The translations under genes and the position numbers were made by a program. A model generated the notes under the pieces. It was not told the DNA's origin. It searched no databases and was given only the letters and a program-made list of their open reading frames with translations. Positions 8,877-17,972 of a DNA stretch of 64,000 nt are shown here, one piece after another. Numbering within the stretch: the first letter of the stretch is position 1; each line of letters starts with the position of its first letter. Source of the stretch: CAVZCC01 sp963773765 (GTDB lineage: Bacteria > Actinomycetota > Acidimicrobiia > Acidimicrobiales > Microtrichaceae); assembly GCA_963773765.1 (NCBI GenBank), contig CAVZCC010000005.1, positions 124,001 through 188,000 on the forward strand, written 5' to 3'.

Positions 8877-9668
8877 ATGGCCGATGCCACCCCGACATCC
8901 GAGGTGCTGGTGGTGGAGCGCGACGGCGGGTACGCCGTGGTCACGCTCAACCGGCCCGGTGCCCGCAACGCCCTGAACGCCGAGCTGCGCAGCCGGCTGC
9001 ACCGGACCATGCGCGCCCTGGACGGTGATCCGGACATCGCCGCGGTCGTGCTGACCGGCGCCGACCCCGCCTTCTGTGCCGGGTTGGACCTCAAGGAGCT
9101 GGGAGCGGAACCCGACGCACTCGCCGGTGGGTTCGACGACACGGCGTCCCTGCGGCGGCCCTTCCCGGACATGACCAAGCCGGTCATCGGCGCCGTCAAC
9201 GGCGTGGCCATCACCGGTGGGTTCGAGCTGGCCCTGGCCTGTGACTTCCTGGTCGCGTCGGAGCACGCCCGCTTCGCCGACACCCACGCCCGGATCGGCA
9301 TCATGCCGGGCTGGGGCCTGACCGTGCTGCTGCCCCAGGCCGTCGGCCTGCGGCGGGCGAAGGAGCTGTCGGCCACCGGCAACTTCCTGGACGCCGCGAC
9401 GGCACTCACCTGGGGCCTGGTCAACCACGTGGTGGCGCATGACCGGCTGCTCCCCTTCGCCCGCAAGCTGGCCGCGGACATCGCCGGCAACGACCCCGGC
9501 GGCGTCCGCCAGATCCTGGCGACCTACCAGGCCGGCGCGCTCGTCACCGGGGCGGAGGCCTACGAGGTCGAGCAGCGCCACAGCCGGGCCTGGCTGGCCA
9601 ACCGGTCCGAGGCCGACTTCGACGCCCGACGGCGGGCCGTCACCGAGCGGGGCCGCACCCAGCTCTGA
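8877..9668 (+). CDS. Enoyl-CoA hydratase/isomerase family protein
   Basis: A 263-residue crotonase-fold protein acting on CoA thioesters. The oxyanion-hole segment PAFCAGLDLKELG and the helix region NGVAITGGFELALACDFLVAS are clear. The first catalytic Glu of hydratases is present (GGFELALACD). At the second Glu position the sequence FADTHARIGIMPGWG appears to have His instead, so true hydratase activity is not assured and an isomerase or other crotonase role is possible. Length is typical. It follows the hypothetical gene at 8267 after 4 bases. Confidence 0.9.
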   Translation: MADATPTSEVLVVERDGGYAVVTLNRPGARNALNAELRSRLHRTMRALDGDPDIAAVVLTGADPAFCAGLDLKELGAEPDALAGGFDDTASLRRPFPDMTKPVIGAVNGVAITGGFELALACDFLVASEHARFADTHARIGIMPGWGLTVLLPQAVGLRRAKELSATGNFLDAATALTWGLVNHVVAHDRLLPFARKLAADIAGNDPGGVRQILATYQAGALVTGAEAYEVEQRHSRAWLANRSEADFDARRRAVTERGRTQL

Positions 9669-9747
9669 TCCGGCGGGCTCGCGTGCTCCCGCTCCCCGGG
9701 CTCCCGGTCCCGCCGACCGCCGCGCCGGTGGTCAGGCTGCCTGAGTT

Positions 9748-9799
9748 CGGCAGCAAGGTGAGTTCTCTGGGGGGGGAAAGCTCCTGCCGGTGTAAGAAC
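9748..9799. repeat. Interleaved inverted repeats between convergent crotonases
   Basis: CGGCAG (9748-9753) pairs with CTGCCG (9784-9789), and GTTCT (9762-9766) with AGAAC (9795-9799), around an unusual run of eight G. The 223-base gap between the two convergent crotonase genes contains no convincing ORF. It may be a terminator region. Confidence 0.3.
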
Positions 9800-9891
9800 G
9801 TGGCCGCCGCGCCTGACGACCTCGAGCGGGCGCTGGCGTTCCCCGCCATTCACCTCACCGCGGCCGAACTCTGGCTGCTGAGCCGCGACGG

Positions 9892-10734
9892 TCAGATGCC
9901 GCCGGGGCGGACCGGCAGGTCCTCGAACTCGGGATCCCGCTTCTCCGCCTTGGCCGCGAACTCCTCCATCATGTCGCCGGCCTGGAACATGCCGGTCTGC
10001 CACCCGGCGATGTGGCGCAGGCCGTCGGCCACGGAGTGGTCGCGGGTGTAGTTGATCATCTCCTTGGTGCCCCAGATGGCGAGGGGCGAATGCCTGGCGA
10101 TCCGCTCGGCGATCTCCAGGGTGCCCGACACCAGCGAGTCGTGGTCGTCGAAGACCTGGTTGACCAGGCCGCACTCCAGCGCCCGCTGGGCCGGCATCCG
10201 GTCGCCGGTGTAGGCCAGTTCCCGGGCGACGCCCTCCGGGATGATCTTGGGCAGCCGCTGCAGCGTCCCCACGTCCGCGGTCATGCCGATGTTGATCTCC
10301 ATCACGCAGAAGAAGGCGTCCGCGGTGCAGTACCGCATGTCCGCCGCGGACACCATGTCGACCGCGCCGCCGATGCAGCCGCCCTGGATGGCGCACAGCA
10401 CCGGCATGCGGGCCTCCTCCAACGCCGTGAAGGAGTCCTGGAGGTGCTGCACCATCATCCACAGGTAGCCGCGCCTGCGGCCCTCCTCGGTGACCCCCCC
10501 GCTGCCGCCGAGACCGGAGGAGCCGGTGAACACCGACAGGTCCATGCCGGCGCAGAAGTGGCGGCCGGTGGACGAGATCACGATGGCACGGGCCCTGGCC
10601 CCGGCATCGATGTCCCGGACGATCTCCGGCAGCTCGGTCCAGAAGCTGGGGATCATGGTGTTCAGCTCGTCGGGCCGCTTCAGCTGGAGGTGGGCGACCT
10701 TGTTCTCGATGGTGACGTCGAAGCATTCAGGCAC
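9892..10734 (-). CDS. Delta(3,5)-Delta(2,4)-dienoyl-CoA isomerase-like crotonase
   Basis: A 280-residue crotonase. Beside HFCAGMDLSVFTG (oxyanion hole) it shows GAVDMVSAADMRYCTADAFF followed by CVMEINIGMTADVGTLQRLP. The Asp, Glu, Asp in these two blocks fall where mammalian ECH1 (dienoyl-CoA isomerase) has its three catalytic acids, and the TADVGTLQRLPK string is typical of that subgroup. The likely job is to shift conjugated double bonds so that odd-position unsaturated acyl chains can be beta-oxidised. ATG at 10734 is the first plausible start. The gene is convergent with the crotonase at 8877 and divergent from pepN. Confidence 0.88.
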   Translation of the reverse strand: MPECFDVTIENKVAHLQLKRPDELNTMIPSFWTELPEIVRDIDAGARARAIVISSTGRHFCAGMDLSVFTGSSGLGGSGGVTEEGRRRGYLWMMVQHLQDSFTALEEARMPVLCAIQGGCIGGAVDMVSAADMRYCTADAFFCVMEINIGMTADVGTLQRLPKIIPEGVARELAYTGDRMPAQRALECGLVNQVFDDHDSLVSGTLEIAERIARHSPLAIWGTKEMINYTRDHSVADGLRHIAGWQTGMFQAGDMMEEFAAKAEKRDPEFEDLPVRPGGI

Positions 10735-10835
10735 GCCCCGACGCTAACGCAGGTGACCCCTGACCGGCCCACCGGTGCGGTCGGAGCGGGCACGGCCGTC
10801 GGTACGCTGGACCGACCCGATCAGGAGCCGCCCGC

Positions 10836-13442
10836 GTGCCCACCGCCGACCCGTACCGCCTTCCCCGGACGGTCCTGCCCGTCCGCTACGACCTGGAGCT
10901 GACCCCGGACCTGGAGGCCGCTTCGTTCCGTGGGACCGTCACCATCTCGGTGGAGGTGGTCGAGCCGGTCGGGACGATCACGCTCAACGCCCTGGACCTG
11001 GACATCGGCGCGGTCCGCGTCCGCGGCGGTGGGGTGGAGCTGGACGCAACGGTGACCGACGACCCCGGACTCGAGCGGGTCACACTGCACCTCGACGGGA
11101 CCCTGCCGGCGGGCTCGGCCGAGATCCACCTGGCCTTCGACGGGACCCTCAACGACCAACTGGTCGGGTTCTACCGGTCCACCTTCGACCTGGACGGCGC
11201 CACGACCGCCCTGGCCGTCACCCAGTTCGAGTCCACCCACGCCCGCAGGGCCTTTCCCTGCTTCGACGAGCCGGACATGAAGGCCACCTTCGCCATCACG
11301 CTGGTGGTGGACAGCGGACTCCTGGCCGTCTCCAACGCGGCCGAGGTGGACCGGGCCGGCACCGACGACGGCCGGGTGCGGATCCGCTTCGCCGACACGA
11401 TGCCGATGTCCACGTACCTGGTGGCGTTCGTGGTCGGGCCGCTCGAGGCCACCGAGGTCCACCTGGTGGCGGGCACGGCCGGGCCGATCCCGCTCCGCAT
11501 CGTGCACCCCCCGGGCAGCGCCCACCTGTGCTCGTTCGCCCTGGAGGTGGCCGACGCCGGGCTGCGGTTCCTGGAGCGCTACTACGACCTGCCCTACCCC
11601 GGGGACAAGGTCGACCTCGTCGCCGTGCCCGACTTCGCCTTCGGAGCGATGGAGAACCTGGGCTGCATCACCTTCCGGGAGGTGCTGCTGCTGGTGGACC
11701 CGGAGCGCGCCACGCAGCAGGAGCTGCAGCGCGTGGCCGACGTGATCAACCACGAGCTGGCCCACATGTGGTTCGGCGACCTGGTCACCATGGGCTGGTG
11801 GAACGGCATCTGGCTCAACGAGGCGTTCGCCACGTTCATGGAGGTGGCGGCCACCGACTCGTTCCGCCCGGAGTGGGACTGCTGGACCTCCTTCGGACTG
11901 GCCCGGGCGGAGGCGTTCGACACCGACACCCTGCACGCCACCCGACCCATCGAGTTCCCCGTGCACAGCCCGGCCGACGCCGAGGCCATGTTCGACGTGC
12001 TGACCTACGAGAAGGGCGCGTCGGTCGTCCGGATGCTGGAGCAGTACCTGGGCGCGGAGCCGTTCCGGGCCGGCATCTCGGAGTACCTCCGCCGCCATGC
12101 CTACGCCAACACCGAGACCACCGACCTGTGGGACGCGCTGGAGGAGACCACCGGGGAACCGGTCCGCCGCATCATGGACGCCTGGATCTTCCGGGGCGGT
12201 CATCCCCGTGTGGTCGTCACGCCGACGGAGGACGGGGTGCGCCTGGCCCAGGAGCGGTCGTCCTACGACAGCACCGACACCCCCGACCGTCCCGACCGTC
12301 CCGACACCACCGACGGCACCGACGGGGCGGCGACCTGGCCGGTTCCGATGGTCGTCACGGCCCGGGTGGACGACCGCCTCCAGCACCACCGGGTGCTCCT
12401 GGAGGATCCCGTGGACCTGGCCCTCGGGGGACGACCGACCGCGGTGCAGGCCAACACCGGCGGCAGCGGCTTCTACCGGACGGTCCTGCCGGTCACCACC
12501 ACCGCATCGCTGGCGGTGGGCGAGGACACCTCTCCCCTGGAGCGGTTCGTGCTGGTCGACGACGCGTGGGCCGCGCTGCTGGCCGGCCGGTCGACCCTGG
12601 CCGACGTGGAGTCGGTCCTGCGACTGGCGGCCTGGCGGGAGACGGATCCGTCGGTGTGGCGGCGACTGGCCGGAGCGGCCCGGGGGCTCCGTCGGCTGCT
12701 CGGCCACGACACCTCCTCCCTGGGCCACCGTGCCCGCGACCTGGCCCGGGACATGGCCGACGGCCCGCTCGCCAACCTGGAGGTCCTGCTCGGCACCCTC
12801 ACCGAGACCGACCGCGACCGGTGGGAGGACCTCCGGGGCGTGCTGGTCTCGCTGTTGGGCACGGTCGGCCAGGACGCCTCCACCCGGTTGCTGGCACGGG
12901 AGCTGTTCCTCGCCGGTGCCGGCACCGGGCCCAGCGCCGACGCGGCGCTGGAGGCCGCCGCCCTGGACGTGGTGGCCGCCACCGGCGACGCCGACGACCA
13001 CGCCGCCATCGAGGCCCGCTGGCGGAGCTCGGCCACCCCCCAGGAGGAGATCCGGTACCTGTACGCGCTGGCCGACACTCCGGTGCCGGAGCTGTTCGAC
13101 CGGACCCTCGCCCTGGCCCGGACCGAGGTCCGCTCCCAGAACGCGCCCTACCTCCTGCGCCGCGCCCTGGCCCACCCGGACCTGGCTGACCGGGCGTGGG
13201 ACGACGTCAGCGGGCACTGGGACGAGCTGGTGGAGCGGTTCCCGTCCTCCAGCCTGCCCCGGATGCTCGAGGGTGTCCGCAGCGTGACCGACCCCACCCT
13301 GGCCGGGCGGATCGCCGCGTTCCTCGGGCAGCACCCACTCCCCGGCGCGGAGCTGGTGGTGGCCCAGCACATCGAGCGGATGCACGTCACCGCCGCGGTG
13401 GCGGCCCGGCTGCGGTCCGGCGAGGCCGGGGAACCGGGCTGA
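10836..13442 (+). CDS. pepN: Aminopeptidase N (M1 family)
   Basis: An 868-residue zinc aminopeptidase that removes N-terminal residues from peptides in the cytoplasm. It has the substrate motif GAMENLG and the metal site HELAHMWFGDLVTMGWWNGI followed by WLNEAFATFMEV, giving HExxH plus the distal Glu 18 residues on. The N-terminal beta-domain (YRLPRTVLPVRYDLELTPDL) and the long helical C-terminal ERAP1-like domain are both present, so the protein is full length. A short Asp/Thr/Pro repeat around 12265-12320 (DTPDRPDRPDTTDGTDG) is an insertion between domains. GTG at 10836 starts the fold without extra residues. Confidence 0.95.
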   Translation: MPTADPYRLPRTVLPVRYDLELTPDLEAASFRGTVTISVEVVEPVGTITLNALDLDIGAVRVRGGGVELDATVTDDPGLERVTLHLDGTLPAGSAEIHLAFDGTLNDQLVGFYRSTFDLDGATTALAVTQFESTHARRAFPCFDEPDMKATFAITLVVDSGLLAVSNAAEVDRAGTDDGRVRIRFADTMPMSTYLVAFVVGPLEATEVHLVAGTAGPIPLRIVHPPGSAHLCSFALEVADAGLRFLERYYDLPYPGDKVDLVAVPDFAFGAMENLGCITFREVLLLVDPERATQQELQRVADVINHELAHMWFGDLVTMGWWNGIWLNEAFATFMEVAATDSFRPEWDCWTSFGLARAEAFDTDTLHATRPIEFPVHSPADAEAMFDVLTYEKGASVVRMLEQYLGAEPFRAGISEYLRRHAYANTETTDLWDALEETTGEPVRRIMDAWIFRGGHPRVVVTPTEDGVRLAQERSSYDSTDTPDRPDRPDTTDGTDGAATWPVPMVVTARVDDRLQHHRVLLEDPVDLALGGRPTAVQANTGGSGFYRTVLPVTTTASLAVGEDTSPLERFVLVDDAWAALLAGRSTLADVESVLRLAAWRETDPSVWRRLAGAARGLRRLLGHDTSSLGHRARDLARDMADGPLANLEVLLGTLTETDRDRWEDLRGVLVSLLGTVGQDASTRLLARELFLAGAGTGPSADAALEAAALDVVAATGDADDHAAIEARWRSSATPQEEIRYLYALADTPVPELFDRTLALARTEVRSQNAPYLLRRALAHPDLADRAWDDVSGHWDELVERFPSSSLPRMLEGVRSVTDPTLAGRIAAFLGQHPLPGAELVVAQHIERMHVTAAVAARLRSGEAGEPG

Positions 13443-13444
13443 GC

Positions 13445-14602
13445 GTGGCACCGGCCCGACCCCGCACCCTGGAGCACGTGGCCCGGCCCCGCACCGCGGG
13501 CCCGGGCCTGGAGGTGTTCGCGGTGGAGGACCACTCGGCGCAGGTCGTCTGGTCGGGACTGGTGGCCGGGCCGCTGCGGGTCGCCGTGGCCGGACGGACG
13601 ACGACGGTGGACCATGCCGGAGGCCACGGGGCGCTGGAGCTGTGCGGTTTGCGGGCCGGCGCCGGCACCACGGTGGAGGTCAGGGCGGCGGACGGCACCA
13701 CCCTCCGCCGCCGCGTCCACACGCTGGGCACCCCGGCCGGGGCGGAGCTGTTCCGCTTCGCCACGGTCAACGACCTGCACCTGGGGCGCGGGGAGCAGGG
13801 CCTGCACGGACACGTCCGCAGCATCGACCGCGACGCGGCGAGCCACCCGTACCTGGCGGCCCGGGCCGCGGTGGACGAGGCCGTGGCGTGGGGCGCCGAG
13901 CTCCTGGTGATCAAGGGCGACATCTGCGACGAGACCCGGGACTGGACCTGGGACCAGGTGGCCAAGCTCCTCGTGGACGTCCCCGTCCCCGTGGCGATGC
14001 TGCCCGGCAACCACGACACGGGCCGGCTGCGCCACTTCGAGCCGGAGGAGGGCGCGGCCCGTCACGGGTTGGCGATGACCCGGGGGGTCGAGCACCTGGA
14101 CGTGCCCGGCCTGCGGATCGTCCTGGTGGACTCGGCCGTCCCCGGCACGGGGTGGGGCCGGGTGGCGCAGCACGCCGATGCGGTCACCACCCTGGCCGCC
14201 GAGGCGGGCGGCGGCGTCTTCGTGGCCACCCACCACCAGCCCCAGCGGTTCCGGGTCCCCCTGTACTGGCCCCACGGCATCCCGGGCCCGGACGCCGCAC
14301 GGTTCGCCCGGGCCGTGGTCGCCGCCAACCCCCGGGTGATGGCCTCCTCCGGCCACACCCACCGGAACCGGAGGCGACGGGTCCAGGGCCTCACCTGGAC
14401 CGAGGTGGCGGCCACCAACCACTTCCCCGGCGTGTGGGCCGGCTACCGGGTGTTCGAGGGCGGGATCATGCAGACGGTGCGCCGCACCGCGGAACACGAC
14501 ACGTTGGCCTGGACCGAGCACACCCGGGACATGCTGGGGGGCGTCTGGGCCCTGTGGGCCACCGGCACCATGGCCGACCGGTGCTTCGCGCTGCGCTGGT
14601 GA
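13445..14602 (+). CDS. Metallophosphoesterase
   Basis: A 385-residue calcineurin-like phosphoesterase. After an N-terminal beta-sandwich-like region of about 100 residues come the metal-ligand motifs in order: ATVNDLHLG, VIKGDICDE, LPGNHDTGR, ATHHQPQ and SSGHTHRN. This is the complete five-block set. The substrate could be a nucleotide, phospholipid or phosphoester; the sequence does not tell. GTG at 13445 is 2 bases after the pepN stop, implying translational coupling. The first 20 residues are poorly conserved in character, so a later start is possible. Confidence 0.88.
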   Translation: MAPARPRTLEHVARPRTAGPGLEVFAVEDHSAQVVWSGLVAGPLRVAVAGRTTTVDHAGGHGALELCGLRAGAGTTVEVRAADGTTLRRRVHTLGTPAGAELFRFATVNDLHLGRGEQGLHGHVRSIDRDAASHPYLAARAAVDEAVAWGAELLVIKGDICDETRDWTWDQVAKLLVDVPVPVAMLPGNHDTGRLRHFEPEEGAARHGLAMTRGVEHLDVPGLRIVLVDSAVPGTGWGRVAQHADAVTTLAAEAGGGVFVATHHQPQRFRVPLYWPHGIPGPDAARFARAVVAANPRVMASSGHTHRNRRRRVQGLTWTEVAATNHFPGVWAGYRVFEGGIMQTVRRTAEHDTLAWTEHTRDMLGGVWALWATGTMADRCFALRW

Positions 14603-14606
14603 CGGC

Positions 14607-15812
14607 TCAGGCGAACACGCCGCCGCGGGCCAGGTAGGTGGCGGCCACCGAGGCGTGCAGTGCCACCCCGGCGGCCATGGCGTCCTCGTGCAGGATCATC
14701 CGGTTGGAATGGCATGCCGGCGCGACCAGCGGGTTGGGGTGCTCCGGTGGGCACACGCCCAGGAACACCATGGCACCCGGGACCTTGCGCAGGACGTAGG
14801 AGAAGTCCTCGGCCCCCATCACCGGCGACGGCATCTTGATGACCTTGTCCCGGCCCAGGGTGCCGCCGGCCACCTCGGCCGCGAAGGCGGCGAAGCCGGC
14901 GTCGTTCACGGTCACGCCGTAGCCCTGCTTGATGTGCACCTCGGCGGTGCACCCGTGGGCGGCGGCGATGCCGTCCGCCACGGTGCTGATGCGCTCCCAC
15001 ACCTCCGTGCGCGTCTTCTCGCTGACCGCACGGAGGGTGCCGGTGAGCTGGGCCGACTCGGGGATGACGTTGTCGGTGGTGCCGGCACGCAGCATGGAGA
15101 CGGTCAGCACGGCGGGGTCGAACGCGTCCACCGTGCGGGTGATCATCGACTGCAGGGCCAGGACCGTCTCGCACGCGACGGGCACCGGGTCCGTGGCCCA
15201 GTGGGGCGTGGAGGCATGGCCGCCGCGACCGGTGACGGTGATGCGGATCACGTCGGCCGACGCCATGACCGGCCCGGGCCGGTAGGCGACGCTCCCGGAC
15301 CACAGGTTGGGGGCCACGTGGATGGCGAACGCGGCGTCGACGCCGTCGAGCACGCCCTCGTCGATCATGTGGACGGCGCCGCCGTCACCCTCCTCACCGG
15401 GTTGGAACATGAACCGGACCCGGCCCGCCAGGGTGTCGCGCCGGTCGGCCAGCAGGCGGGCGGCGCCCACCAGCATGGCGGTGTGGGCGTCGTGGCCGCA
15501 GGCGTGCATGGTGTTGTCCACGCCGCTGGCGAAGTCCAGGCCGGTGTCCTCCGGCATGGGCAGGGCGTCCATGTCGCCCCGGAGGAGGATGGTGGGGCCG
15601 GGCGAGCCGCCCTCCAGGTCCGCCACCACCGACGACAGCGCGGTGCCGGTGCGCACCTGCAGGCCCAGGCCGTCCAGCGACTCCAGCACCGCGGCCTGGG
15701 TCCGGGGCAGGTCCAGGCCCAGCTCCGGGTGGCGGTGCAACGTGCGGCGCAGCTCCACGACGTCCGGGAGGAGGTCCCCGGCCGGGTCCAACAGCGTGTC
15801 CGTGATGGTCAT
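14607..15812 (-). CDS. M20-family amidohydrolase
   Basis: A 401-residue metal-dependent amidohydrolase of the M20D/hippurate hydrolase type, which cleaves N-acyl amino acids or related amides. Signatures are LRRTLHRHPELGLD near residue 25, the metal-site block HACGHDAHTAMLVGAARLL, PGEEGDGGAVHMIDEG with the catalytic Glu pair, and GAEDFSYVL near the C-terminus. The dimerisation domain is complete. It ends 5 bases from the convergent phosphoesterase and follows the YhhN gene after 18 bases, probably in one transcript with it, the reductase and the ferredoxin. Confidence 0.93.
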   Translation of the reverse strand: MTITDTLLDPAGDLLPDVVELRRTLHRHPELGLDLPRTQAAVLESLDGLGLQVRTGTALSSVVADLEGGSPGPTILLRGDMDALPMPEDTGLDFASGVDNTMHACGHDAHTAMLVGAARLLADRRDTLAGRVRFMFQPGEEGDGGAVHMIDEGVLDGVDAAFAIHVAPNLWSGSVAYRPGPVMASADVIRITVTGRGGHASTPHWATDPVPVACETVLALQSMITRTVDAFDPAVLTVSMLRAGTTDNVIPESAQLTGTLRAVSEKTRTEVWERISTVADGIAAAHGCTAEVHIKQGYGVTVNDAGFAAFAAEVAGGTLGRDKVIKMPSPVMGAEDFSYVLRKVPGAMVFLGVCPPEHPNPLVAPACHSNRMILHEDAMAAGVALHASVAATYLARGGVFA

Positions 15813-15830
15813 GAGGGTCCCCCGGTGGTG

Positions 15831-16457
15831 TCAGGCCGCCAGCGCGAGCACCAGGCCGACCTGGCCCAGATGGTAGGTGGTCATGATCCACAGCCGCTGG
15901 CCGCGGAACTCCTGGATGAACCGGCTCCAGCCGATGCAGGCGTCGGAGGCGTAGAAGAGCAGGGCGCCGACGATGGCGGCCGGGAGGAGCGTGCCCACGG
16001 CGCTGGCCACCATGACCGAGATGGCGGTGATGTACAGCGTGACGGGCACCCCCAGGCGGGGGTCCCGGCCACGGGCAGCGCGGATGATGCGCACGCCGAC
16101 CACCACCACCAGCACCACCACCAGGGCAAGGCCGAGCAGGAACGGCCCGGTCTCGACGCCCAGGTTCCACAGCGCCACCACGTAGGCGATGTGGCCCACC
16201 AGGAACGAGCCCAGCCCCTGCACGAAGTAGCCATCCAGCATCAGGAACACGTCGCCGGCCAGCGAGCAGACCAGCCCCGCCACCATCCACCACCGGGCCG
16301 CACCGGAGGACGGGTCGGGCAACGCGACCGCGGCGGCGATGAGCACGACCATGGTCAACGGCTTGAGGACGTACTCCGCCTGCCGCCGGTCGGTGCCGAC
16401 GGCCCACCAGTCCGCGGCGGCCACCCCCACCGTGGCGGCGATCAGGACGGCGAACAC
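15831..16457 (-). CDS. YhhN-family lysoplasmalogenase-like membrane protein
   Basis: A 208-residue protein made almost entirely of hydrophobic helices (about eight). It matches the YhhN/TMEM86 pattern: YVLKPLTMVVLIAAA near the start, CSLAGDVFLMLDGYFVQGL in the middle and FYASDACIGWSRFI later; the conserved Asp residues in the last two are the proposed active-site acids. The family hydrolyses the vinyl-ether bond of lysoplasmalogens. GTG at 16457, 2 bases after the reductase stop, is preferred; the frame stays open upstream to 16565 inside the reductase gene, but that part is Arg-rich shadow sequence. Confidence 0.82.
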   Translation of the reverse strand: MFAVLIAATVGVAAADWWAVGTDRRQAEYVLKPLTMVVLIAAAVALPDPSSGAARWWMVAGLVCSLAGDVFLMLDGYFVQGLGSFLVGHIAYVVALWNLGVETGPFLLGLALVVVLVVVVGVRIIRAARGRDPRLGVPVTLYITAISVMVASAVGTLLPAAIVGALLFYASDACIGWSRFIQEFRGQRLWIMTTYHLGQVGLVLALAA

Positions 16458-16459
16458 GG

Positions 16460-17659
16460 TTAGTCGAACAACTCGGCGACGGGCGCCCAGTCGAGTGACT
16501 CGGTCAGCTTCATGCGGGCCTGAATGACCAGGCGCGGCCGGTTGACGCCGAGCACCGCCGTGCACCGCTCGCCTCGACGGAACGTGGCGACGAACCGGCG
16601 TTCCTCCACGCTGCCGTCCACGATCGCCAGTTCGTCACCCGGACCGGGGCGGCCCGCCATCTGGATCTTCCGGTCGTACTGGTCCGACCAGAACCACGGC
16701 ACCGCGCCGAACGGCTCACCGGGCCCGTCACCGGCGAGCAGGCGGCGGCCGGCCGCCTCCCCCTGCTCGATGGCGTGCTCCCAGTGCTCCACCCGCATGA
16801 CCTCGCCGTAGTGCGGGTTGGGCCAGCGGGCCACGTCGCCCGCAGCGGTGATCCCGGGAGCGGCCAGGCACGTCTCGTCGCAGACCACGCCGTTGTCCAG
16901 GTCCAGCCCCGACCCCTCCAGCCAGGCCGTGTTGGGCACCACACCGATGCCGATCACGACGACCTGGGCCGGGATCTCGGTGCCGTCGGCCATGCGGACC
17001 GCCCGCACCCGGCCGTCACCGTCGGCCTCCAGGCCGTCCACCCCCACACCCAGGCGCACGTCCACGCCGTGCTCGCGGTGCAGGTCCGTGATGAACCCGC
17101 CGATGGTGCCGGGCAGCACCCGGCCCAGTGGCACGGGTGCGGCCTCGATCATGGTGACCTCGAGCCCCCGGCCCCGGCAGGTGGCGGCCACCTCGGCACC
17201 GATGAACCCGGCCCCGATCACCACCACCCGGGACGGCACGGCGTCCAGGTCGGCCCGCAGCGCCAGGCAGTCCTCCATGGTCCGCACCACGTGCACCCCG
17301 GCCAGCGGGTCGCCGGGCAGGTGGCGGGCGGAAGCGCCCATGGCCAGCACGATGCCCGACGCGCCCACCTGGGAGCCGTCGGACAGGGTCAGGGTGCGCG
17401 AACCGGCGTCCAGCGCGGTGGCGGACAGCCCCAGGCGCAAATCCACGTCCAGCTCCGCCAGCCGGGCCGCCAGCGGCTGCGTGGCCCGTTCCGGCTCCCA
17501 GTCGCCGGCCAGCACCTGCTTGGACAGCGGTGGGCGGTCGCTCGGGAGGGTGGGAGACGGGTCCACCACCACGACCGGTCCCGGGTGGCCGCCGTCACGC
17601 AGGGCCTCCACCGCGCTCAGCCCGGCCAGGGACGCGCCGACGACGACGATCGGGGACAT
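16460..17659 (-). CDS. FAD/NAD(P)-dependent ferredoxin reductase
   Basis: A 399-residue pyridine-nucleotide-disulfide-type oxidoreductase of the rubredoxin/putidaredoxin reductase class. It has the FAD dinucleotide fold at the N-terminus (IVVVGASLAGLSAVEALR), RPPLSKQVLAG, the NAD(P) fold VVVIGAGFIGAEVAATCRG, and the second FAD motif APGITAAGDVARWPNP. A C-terminal reductase domain follows (WFWSDQYDRKIQMAG). It sits 33 bases downstream of a small ferredoxin and probably reduces it with NAD(P)H. The pair is the usual supply line for a cytochrome P450 or Rieske oxygenase; no P450 is in the window. Confidence 0.92.
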   Translation of the reverse strand: MSPIVVVGASLAGLSAVEALRDGGHPGPVVVVDPSPTLPSDRPPLSKQVLAGDWEPERATQPLAARLAELDVDLRLGLSATALDAGSRTLTLSDGSQVGASGIVLAMGASARHLPGDPLAGVHVVRTMEDCLALRADLDAVPSRVVVIGAGFIGAEVAATCRGRGLEVTMIEAAPVPLGRVLPGTIGGFITDLHREHGVDVRLGVGVDGLEADGDGRVRAVRMADGTEIPAQVVVIGIGVVPNTAWLEGSGLDLDNGVVCDETCLAAPGITAAGDVARWPNPHYGEVMRVEHWEHAIEQGEAAGRRLLAGDGPGEPFGAVPWFWSDQYDRKIQMAGRPGPGDELAIVDGSVEERRFVATFRRGERCTAVLGVNRPRLVIQARMKLTESLDWAPVAELFD

Positions 17660-17692
17660 GGGCGGTGACCTGTCTGACCGGGGCGGGCCCGG

Positions 17693-17884
17693 TCAGTCCT
17701 CGATGGTGATGGCCTGCTTGGGGCAGCGCCGCGCCGCCTCGGTGACCTTGTCCCGCAGGTCCTCGGCCGGGTGCTCCTGCAGCACGTAGAGGAAGTCGTC
17801 GTCACGCACCTCGAACACCTCGGGGGCGATCCCCATGCACACCGCGTTGCTCTCGCACAGGTCGTAGTTGACGACAACCTTCAT
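17693..17884 (-). CDS. 3Fe-4S-type ferredoxin (63 aa)
   Basis: A small acidic ferredoxin. The cluster ligands are in DLCESNAVCMGIAPEVFEV (C-x5-C) and ARRCPKQAI near the C-terminus. Only three Cys are available, as in the 3Fe-4S ferredoxins that serve actinobacterial P450s. The segment FEVRDDDFLYVL is typical of this group. ATG at 17884 is preceded by AAGGGGATTCCAG, a good ribosome-binding site. It is the first gene of a minus-strand run with the reductase, YhhN protein and amidohydrolase. Confidence 0.93.
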   Translation of the reverse strand: MKVVVNYDLCESNAVCMGIAPEVFEVRDDDFLYVLQEHPAEDLRDKVTEAARRCPKQAITIED

Positions 17885-17972
17885 CTGGAATCCCCTTGTC
17901 CGTCGAACCTTTCCGCACTCTAACCCCGCCCGGCACCGCTGCCGGTCCCTGCGCTGTCGGGACGGTCCGCGG

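Noticed and set aside
9748..9799. Riboswitch in the G-rich crotonase spacer
   Set aside because: The inverted repeats are short and lie between two gene ends, not before a gene; no known riboswitch core was recognised.
9640..9849. A 69-codon minus-strand frame between the crotonases
   Set aside because: Overlaps the end of the crotonase at 8877, is Arg/Ser/Gly-rich and has no recognisable feature.
10821..13451. An 876-codon open frame antisense to pepN
   Set aside because: Pure GC-skew shadow: full of Gly/Arg/Val/Gln with no domain, while the plus strand encodes a perfect M1 aminopeptidase.
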